Assembly: GCF_018882325.1 (NCBI RefSeq) | Contig: NZ_JACVOQ010000004.1 | Location: 202,425 to 266,424 of the forward strand | Direction of reading: 5' to 3' | DNA: 64,000 bases | From: Polynucleobacter sp. 78F-HAINBA | Lineage (GTDB): Bacteria > Pseudomonadota > Gammaproteobacteria > Burkholderiales > Burkholderiaceae | In this document: positions 60,104 to 64,000 of the stretch, one piece after another | Layout: every line of letters begins with the position of its first letter | Position numbering within the stretch: position 1 is the stretch's first letter | Position numbers and translations under genes: made by a program | Notes under the pieces: model-generated | What the model was told of the DNA's origin: nothing | What the model saw: the letters and a program-made list of their open reading frames with translations, nothing else | The model's database searches: none

Positions 60104-60837
60104 TGAGTGAGCTGATTTTTCAGAGCATATTGCTTGGCTCATTAGGGCTCATTGCTGGAGTCTTGGGTAGTGTCTTGGGGTTTGGGACAACCATCATATT
60201 GATGCCCGCCCTGGTTTACTTTTATGGGCCCATGCAAACGATTCCGGTAATTGCTATTACTGCGACTGTTGCAAATATTTCTAGAATATTTTTATGGTGG
60301 CGAGTCATTGATTGGAAGGCTTGTGCGGTTTACAGCCTAACTGCAATACCTGCCGTAGTTCTTGGGGCACATACTCTTATATCCTTAAATGAGCGTCTAA
60401 TTCAATTAGTGCTCGGCATTTTTTTGATTAGCCTCATTCCAATTCGTCGATGGATGCGACGACAGCAATTCTATTTAAAGTTATGGCAGTTGAGTTTAGT
60501 CGGTGCCTTTATTGGCTATCTCACAGGAATTGTAGCGACCACCGGAGCCATTAATACACCATTCTTTTTGGCCTATGGATTAAGTAAGGGCGCCTTCTTG
60601 GGAACGGAGGCAGCCAGCACCCTCTCTATTTTATTTGCCAAAGGAATTACTTTTCATCAGCTAGGCGTCTTAAATTTGACGGCCATTATTCAGGGGCTGT
60701 TAATTGGCAGCACAGTCATGGCTGGATCAATACTATCTAAACGCATTGTGCTGTCTTTGCCTGAAAAAAGCTTTATGTTCCTAATGGAGTTAGTGATGTT
60801 GATCTCGGGAATCTTGATCATCGGAATGGCGTTCTAG
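60103..60837 (+). CDS. TauE/SafE-family exporter
   Basis: A 244-residue membrane protein with seven to eight helices. The family repeats are visible: GSLGLIAGVLGSVLGFGTTI with LMPALVYFYG in the N-terminal half, and SLVGAFIGYLTGIVATTGAI in the C-terminal half. Members export sulfite, sulfoacetate or other anions. Its start overlaps the stop of the START-like gene. Confidence 0.9.
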   Translation: MSELIFQSILLGSLGLIAGVLGSVLGFGTTIILMPALVYFYGPMQTIPVIAITATVANISRIFLWWRVIDWKACAVYSLTAIPAVVLGAHTLISLNERLIQLVLGIFLISLIPIRRWMRRQQFYLKLWQLSLVGAFIGYLTGIVATTGAINTPFFLAYGLSKGAFLGTEAASTLSILFAKGITFHQLGVLNLTAIIQGLLIGSTVMAGSILSKRIVLSLPEKSFMFLMELVMLISGILIIGMAF

Positions 60838-60874
60838 CACCTTCTTTCAAATTTTGCTTTAGAGTAATGTGAAC

Positions 60875-61435
60875 ATGACTAATCTCAATCAACTCCCCAC
60901 TGATTTACCGATTCCTCAGGATGATGGGGCCGCAGCTCACTTAGTAGGTATGCGCTTGCCCGCTATCTCATTGGGCACGACTAATGCTAGCCAATTTAAT
61001 CTTGGTGAGAGCAAAGGCCGCTTAGTGATTTACTGTTATCCGATGACAGGCCAGCCCAATGTTCCGCTACCGGAAGGGTGGGATCAAATACCTGGAGCAA
61101 GAGGGTGTACGCCACAAAGTTGTTCCTTTAGAGATCACTATCAAGAGTTACGCGCCTTAGGTGCAGATGTTGTTGGTCTCAGCGTGCAGTCTACCGAATA
61201 CCAAAAAGAGATGGCGGATCGATTGCACTTACCTTTTCCGGTATTAAGTGACGCAGGCTATCAACTTCAGCAAGCTTTGCACTTGCCAACTTTTGTTGCT
61301 GCTGGAATGACTTTATTAAAGCGCATCACTTTGATTGTGAATGATGGCGTGATTGAAGCTGTGCACTACCCAATATTTCCGAGCGATAGCGATCCGGCTT
61401 GGGTGATGGACTACCTAAAAAATAATCCTGCCTAA
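60875..61435 (+). CDS. Peroxiredoxin, BCP/PrxQ-like
   Basis: A 186-residue thioredoxin-fold peroxidase. The segment IPGARGCTPQSCSFRDHYQE contains the peroxidatic cysteine and a second cysteine five residues later, the arrangement of E. coli BCP and other PrxQ enzymes, followed by VVGLSVQSTEYQKEMADRLH and LPFPVLSD. I chose ATG 60875; a GTG lies two codons upstream. It ends 1 bp before the convergent pagP stop. Confidence 0.88.
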   Translation: MTNLNQLPTDLPIPQDDGAAAHLVGMRLPAISLGTTNASQFNLGESKGRLVIYCYPMTGQPNVPLPEGWDQIPGARGCTPQSCSFRDHYQELRALGADVVGLSVQSTEYQKEMADRLHLPFPVLSDAGYQLQQALHLPTFVAAGMTLLKRITLIVNDGVIEAVHYPIFPSDSDPAWVMDYLKNNPA

Positions 61436-61436
61436 G

Positions 61437-61988
61437 CTAAGGCAAATTGTATTTAGCCCAGGTGAACAAGACGTTTCCGACATTTTGTCCACCAGGCACA
61501 TAGGCAGTCTGGATGCTGAGATCTTTGTAGCTGATTGAGGCAATGGGTAGCACCCCGGGGAAGGGGACGTAGTTCATGATGTCTTGGCGAGACATCATGA
61601 AGACAGTTGCTCCAACGCCATACTTCCAGTCTGGGCTATTGCCGATGTTCCACATCGGTATCCATCCATAGCCGACCATGTACTCATAAATTCCGTGCGA
61701 GTCTTTGAAGGTCATGCCATAAATGCCCTCCCAATTACCGCTCTCATTCATCAATCCTCTGCCGAATCCAATGCCCATTGGGTACTCGGTGTACTCATTG
61801 ATCTTGTCTTGAGAATACGCATAAGGCATGTGATAGGTATAGAGGGGAATGTAAAGCTCGTTACCGCCTTTATCCCAAACTGACTCAAGATGCGTAGTTG
61901 TAGTCTGGAACCACTCGGATACGGTTTCAGCGCTAGGGGCTGCAAATGGCATCAAGAGAAGCAAAAGAACAATGAATCTACGGCACAT
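61437..61988 (-). CDS. pagP: Lipid A palmitoyltransferase PagP
   Basis: An outer-membrane enzyme that moves palmitate from phospholipids to lipid A. From ATG 61988 it has 183 residues with a 20-residue signal peptide (MCRRFIVLLLLLMPFAAPSA). The mature protein keeps the catalytic triad at the same numbers as E. coli PagP: His33 (YTYHMPYAY), Asp76 and Ser77 (GMTFKDSHG). The family's GYGWIPMWN and YVPGGQNVGNVLFTWAKY strands are present. A longer frame to 62180 would cross the phasin promoter and is rejected. Confidence 0.93.
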   Translation of the reverse strand: MCRRFIVLLLLLMPFAAPSAETVSEWFQTTTTHLESVWDKGGNELYIPLYTYHMPYAYSQDKINEYTEYPMGIGFGRGLMNESGNWEGIYGMTFKDSHGIYEYMVGYGWIPMWNIGNSPDWKYGVGATVFMMSRQDIMNYVPFPGVLPIASISYKDLSIQTAYVPGGQNVGNVLFTWAKYNLP

Positions 61989-62082
61989 AACTAAGAATTT
62001 CTGAACTGAAAAAGGCAAAACGTCTCTTAAGTAAGGATTAATGCTGTTTTTGTAATAAACCACCTGAATTGACAAGATTATA

Positions 62083-62149
62083 TGTTGCTTTGCAGCAATA
62101 TTTGCTTGCAAAGGCCAAAATAAGCTATTAATATGGTGCAGTGCAACAA
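62083..62149 (+). promoter_or_regulatory. Second phasin promoter with two PhaR-like inverted repeats
   Basis: The repeats TGTTGCTTTGCAGCAA (62083-62098) and TGGTGCAGTGCAACAA (62134-62149) are 51 bp apart start to start, as at the first phasin gene. They frame a -35 (TTGCAA, 62106-62111) and a -10 (TAATAT, 62129-62134) with 17-bp spacing. The arrangement suggests control of both phasins by one dimeric repressor. Confidence 0.75.
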
Positions 62150-62172
62150 AATAACCCTTTAAAGGAAATATC

Positions 62173-62730
62173 ATGTTCAAAAATCAATTCGCAGAAAATC
62201 AAGCCAAATCCGTAGAAAGCGCCCGTGCATTGGGTCAAACAGCTCTTGAGAATGCTCAAGAGTTGGCAGAAATCAATTACCAGGCTGCACAACAAGCTGT
62301 AGCAAATGCGCAAGCTAAGGCTGCTGAGCTATTGAAGGGCAAAGATGCCAAAGCTGCACTAGACCTTCTGCAAAGCCCAGAAGTACAAGAGGCTGTTGCT
62401 GAGGTGGCTGCTTATCAGAAAAAAGTAGCTGCAGTGCTGCGTCGCGGTAATCAAGAGTTGGTTGAGGCTGTAGAAGCCGCCATTGACCAATCACAAGATG
62501 ACTTGAAGAGCTTTGTAGCCGCTGCTACTTCAAAAGCCCCGGCTGGCTCAGAGGCATATGTAAGCGCCTTTACATCCGCGTTCAATACAGCAATGCAAAA
62601 CTTTGACCAAGTGCGTTCAACAACACAAGACGCCTTTGCAAACTTTGAGAAAAGTGTTGAAACAGCAATGAAGACTGCACAAGGTCAATTTGGCCAAGCC
62701 CCTAAGGCAGCAAAAAGCCGCGCCAAGTAA
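62173..62730 (+). CDS. Phasin family protein 2
   Basis: A 185-residue granule-associated phasin, paralogous to the one at 47263. Shared parts are the MFKNQF start, ENAQELAEINYQAAQQAV, the APAGSEAYVSAFTSAFNTAM core and the basic AKSRAK tail. AAAGGAAAT precedes the ATG in both genes. No PHA synthase or depolymerase gene is in the window. Confidence 0.93.
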   Translation: MFKNQFAENQAKSVESARALGQTALENAQELAEINYQAAQQAVANAQAKAAELLKGKDAKAALDLLQSPEVQEAVAEVAAYQKKVAAVLRRGNQELVEAVEAAIDQSQDDLKSFVAAATSKAPAGSEAYVSAFTSAFNTAMQNFDQVRSTTQDAFANFEKSVETAMKTAQGQFGQAPKAAKSRAK

Positions 62731-62752
62731 TTAGTAGATAATAGCCACACAG

Positions 62753-62778
62753 AAAGCCCCGTGTAAGCGGGGTTTTTT
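62753..62778 (+). terminator. Terminator of phasin gene 2
   Basis: AGCCCCG and CGGGGTT form a GC-rich stem with a 6-nt loop, followed by a T6 run. It lies 22 bp after the stop codon. Confidence 0.92.
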
Positions 62779-62869
62779 GATGGCGTTACTTCAAAAAAAT
62801 TTGAGAAAATAGCCAGATAGCTGTTAAAAATGCATGAAGAGGCGCGCTTTTAATTCTTGAGGAAATAGT

Positions 62870-63235
62870 ATGAATCGCATTATGTTGTTAGCAAAAATTC
62901 ACAGGGCAACCGTTACTGAGGCGGATTTGCATTACGAAGGCTCTTGTGGAATCGATGAGGATTTGCTCGATGCTGCTGATATGCGCGAGTTTGAAAAGAT
63001 CGAGCTCTACAACATTAACAACGGTGAACGTTTCTCAACTTACATCATTAAGGCAAAGCGCGGTTCTGGGATTATTTCTCTGAATGGTGCAGCTGCACGC
63101 AAAGCGCATGTTGGCGACCATCTCATTATCTGTACCTATGGCCAAGTCAGTAATGATGAGGTTGCAAAGCATGTGCCTAAAATTGTTTTATTGGGCGAAG
63201 GCAATGCCATTAAAGAAATCAAGAAGGTCAATTAA
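62870..63235 (+). CDS. panD: Aspartate 1-decarboxylase
   Basis: PanD makes beta-alanine from aspartate for pantothenate synthesis. The 121-residue pro-enzyme has the self-cleavage site Gly24-Ser25 in [17 protein letters not shown], at the same residue numbers as in E. coli; cleavage gives the pyruvoyl group. [20 protein letters not shown] and [14 protein letters not shown] are family signatures. ATG 62870 follows GAGGAAA. Confidence 0.97.
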   Translation: MNRIMLLAKIHRATVTEADLHYEGSCGIDEDLLDAADMREFEKIELYNINNGERFSTYIIKAKRGSGIISLNGAAARKAHVGDHLIICTYGQVSNDEVAKHVPKIVLLGEGNAIKEIKKVN

Positions 63236-63270
63236 TTTTTGATTGGTAGTCGACTAGGTGTAAGCCAGCA

Positions 63271-63298
63271 TTACACGAATAGCATCACGAGATATACT
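63271..63298 (+). promoter_or_regulatory. Promoter candidate of the glycine riboswitch
   Basis: TTACAC (63271-63276) and TATACT (63293-63298) are 16 bp apart, right before the riboswitch start. Confidence 0.5.
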
Positions 63299-63302
63299 AG
63301 CG

Positions 63303-63494
63303 ACAAGCAGGAGAGTGAGGTCTTAGACCTCCACCGAAGGCGCAAACTCCCATGAACGCTCAGGTACCCACTAGGAAGGTACTGCTTATCCTAAACAGCC
63401 GTCTGGAGAGTCACCATATTAATGGTGCACCGAAGGAGCAAGCACTAAGTTAGGTCTTAGTGTGAATCTCTCAGGTATCAAGGACAGGGGGAGC
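63303..63494 (+). ncRNA. Tandem glycine riboswitch
   Basis: Two glycine aptamers in series. The first has GGAGAGTGAGGT, the core CACCGAAGGCGCAAACTCC and a closing CGCTCAGGTACC; the second has TGGAGAGTCACC, CACCGAAGGAGCAAGCAC and TCTCTCAGGTATCAAGGACA with the terminal GGGGGAG. These are the conserved elements of the gcvT-type riboswitch, which usually turns on glycine-cleavage or glycine-transport genes. Here the first gene downstream is a small protein of unknown function. Confidence 0.93.
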
Positions 63495-63633
63495 GGCAAG
63501 CGGGTGACGCATTCTTTGCGCACACGCATGTTAGGAGCCCTGCATGAATACCACCCCAAGCTAACTCAGTAAGAGCGCATGACAAATTTCCCGTCACGGG
63601 ACCTTAAAAAACTTACTGAATCAGGCAAACAAT
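63495..63633 (+). promoter_or_regulatory. Riboswitch expression platform and leader
   Basis: Between the aptamers and the ATG at 63634, TCAGTAAG (63567-63574) can pair with CTTACTGA (about 63612-63619), enclosing a CCCGTCACGGG hairpin (about 63591-63601). The structure sits just before the start codon and could control translation. A very short frame (ATGAATACCACCCCAAGCTAA) also lies here. Confidence 0.5.
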
Positions 63634-63831
63634 ATGAGCAATATCTACACCAAAGAAGCACCATACCATCCAGGCTATGAGGATGCATCGTTTAAACATG
63701 AAGTTTCAAAAGGCGTCTCTGAGTTGAGCGAACTGAGGCGAGTAAATTCACGTTATCTAAAGTTTGCAGACGCCATTGTGGATTTCTGCAAAGCGAGTCA
63801 TGTTCCAGTGAAAAAAGTGACTGCAGAATAG
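63634..63831 (+). CDS. Hypothetical protein behind the glycine riboswitch, 65 residues
   Basis: I do not recognise the protein. It begins MSNIYTKEAPYHPGYEDASF, is charged and mostly helical in its middle (SELSELRRVNSRYLKFADAI), and ends VKKVTAE. It has no signal peptide or membrane helix. It is the first open frame after the tandem glycine riboswitch, so it is probably glycine-responsive. An IS3-type element begins 43 bp after its stop and may have separated it from the normal riboswitch target. Confidence 0.7.
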   Translation: MSNIYTKEAPYHPGYEDASFKHEVSKGVSELSELRRVNSRYLKFADAIVDFCKASHVPVKKVTAE

Positions 63832-63873
63832 CGAGATTTAGGAAGTAAGGATCCAAAATTAAAAGCCACCTAC

Positions 63874-64000
63874 TGAACTGACCCCCAAAAGTTGGACGCT
63901 ATGTCCAACCAAGGGGGTTTTGTTTTATGAGCAAGTACAACAAGCAGTTCAAACTAAAGGTAGTTAAGGAGTTTTTAAAGTCAGGCGGTCAAAAACGGGT
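63874..64000 (+). mobile_element. IS3-family insertion sequence, left end (partial)
   Basis: The terminal sequence TGAACTGACCCCCAAAAGTT followed by GGAC is typical of IS3-family (IS150-like) inverted repeats. An internal inverted repeat (GTTGGAC...GTCCAAC, 63891-63909) follows, then GGGGG and the orfA start. The element continues past the right edge. Confidence 0.88.
63927..64000 (+). CDS. IS3-family transposase OrfA, N-terminal part
   Basis: The first 24 codons encode MSKYNKQFKLKVVKEFLKSG and continue off the edge; this is the start of the helix-turn-helix protein that, after a programmed frameshift with OrfB, makes the transposase. The preceding GGGGG may serve as ribosome-binding site. 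Confidence 0.85.
   Translation, partial: MSKYNKQFKLKVVKEFLKSGGQKR

Noticed and set aside
61989..62180. N-terminal extension of PagP by 64 residues
   Set aside because: It would run through the phasin promoter and operators, and the ATG at 61988 starts a perfect signal peptide with E. coli-like mature numbering.

Overview
The window looks like the replication-origin region of a Burkholderiaceae betaproteobacterium. Protein content, moderate GC and a compact layout point most strongly to Polynucleobacter; this is inferred from protein resemblance and gene order, without a database search. The core block has the classic origin order: priA (partial), hemE, the atp operon, parB-parA-rsmG-mnmG, then gyrB, dnaN and dnaA on the minus strand, facing rpmH-rnpA-yidD-yidC-mnmE on the plus strand. 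The strand switch at about 24.2-24.4 kb, with DnaA boxes on both sides of dnaA, places oriC there. Two parS sites lie 9-12 kb away, beside their ParA/ParB system.

1-13.2 kb: primosome start, haem synthesis, the complete F1Fo ATP synthase (atpIBEFHAGDC), chromosome segregation and rRNA/tRNA modification. 13.3-18.1 kb: a complete branched-chain amino acid type ABC transporter (livM-livH-binding protein-livF-livG). 18.1-24.2 kb: a DUF3717 protein, a SET-domain methyltransferase, gyrB, dnaN, dnaA. 24.4-44.5 kb: ribosomal protein L34, RNase P protein, membrane insertion, tRNA modification, GTP-type PEP carboxykinase, a stand-alone MnmC2-like oxidase overlapping topB tail to tail, a short dprA, a def-fmt-htpX-rsmB-DUF4390-NtrY/NtrX-like run, and an OsmC-YcaO fusion protein.

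44.5-54.4 kb is accessory and built around tRNA-Phe. A 63-nt copy of the promoter and 5' half of the tRNA gene lies at 44584-44646, the intact gene is at 51326-51401, and three degraded 3'-end copies follow at 53440, 54052 and 54298. The 5' copy stops, and the last 3' copy starts, in the anticodon loop. This fits repeated integration at the anticodon loop followed by decay; no integrase remains in the window. Cargo includes a TAXI-type binding protein, a FixJ-like regulator, a phasin, a cupin, a DUF4239 membrane protein, an MltF-like transglycosylase, a CPA2 antiporter, an acetyltransferase and a 50-residue lipoprotein. Six related short palindromes with a TTTAAA-type centre are scattered over 49.4-54.8 kb.

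54.4-64 kb holds metabolic and stress genes: tautomerase, haloacid dehalogenase, DUF1275, catalase-peroxidase, a BLUF photoreceptor, a START-like protein, a TauE-type exporter, a PrxQ/BCP-like peroxiredoxin, PagP, a second phasin and panD. Both phasin genes share a promoter layout with two 16-bp TGC..GCA inverted repeats exactly 51 bp apart. The window ends with a tandem glycine riboswitch ahead of a 65-residue protein of unknown function and the left end of an IS3-family element.
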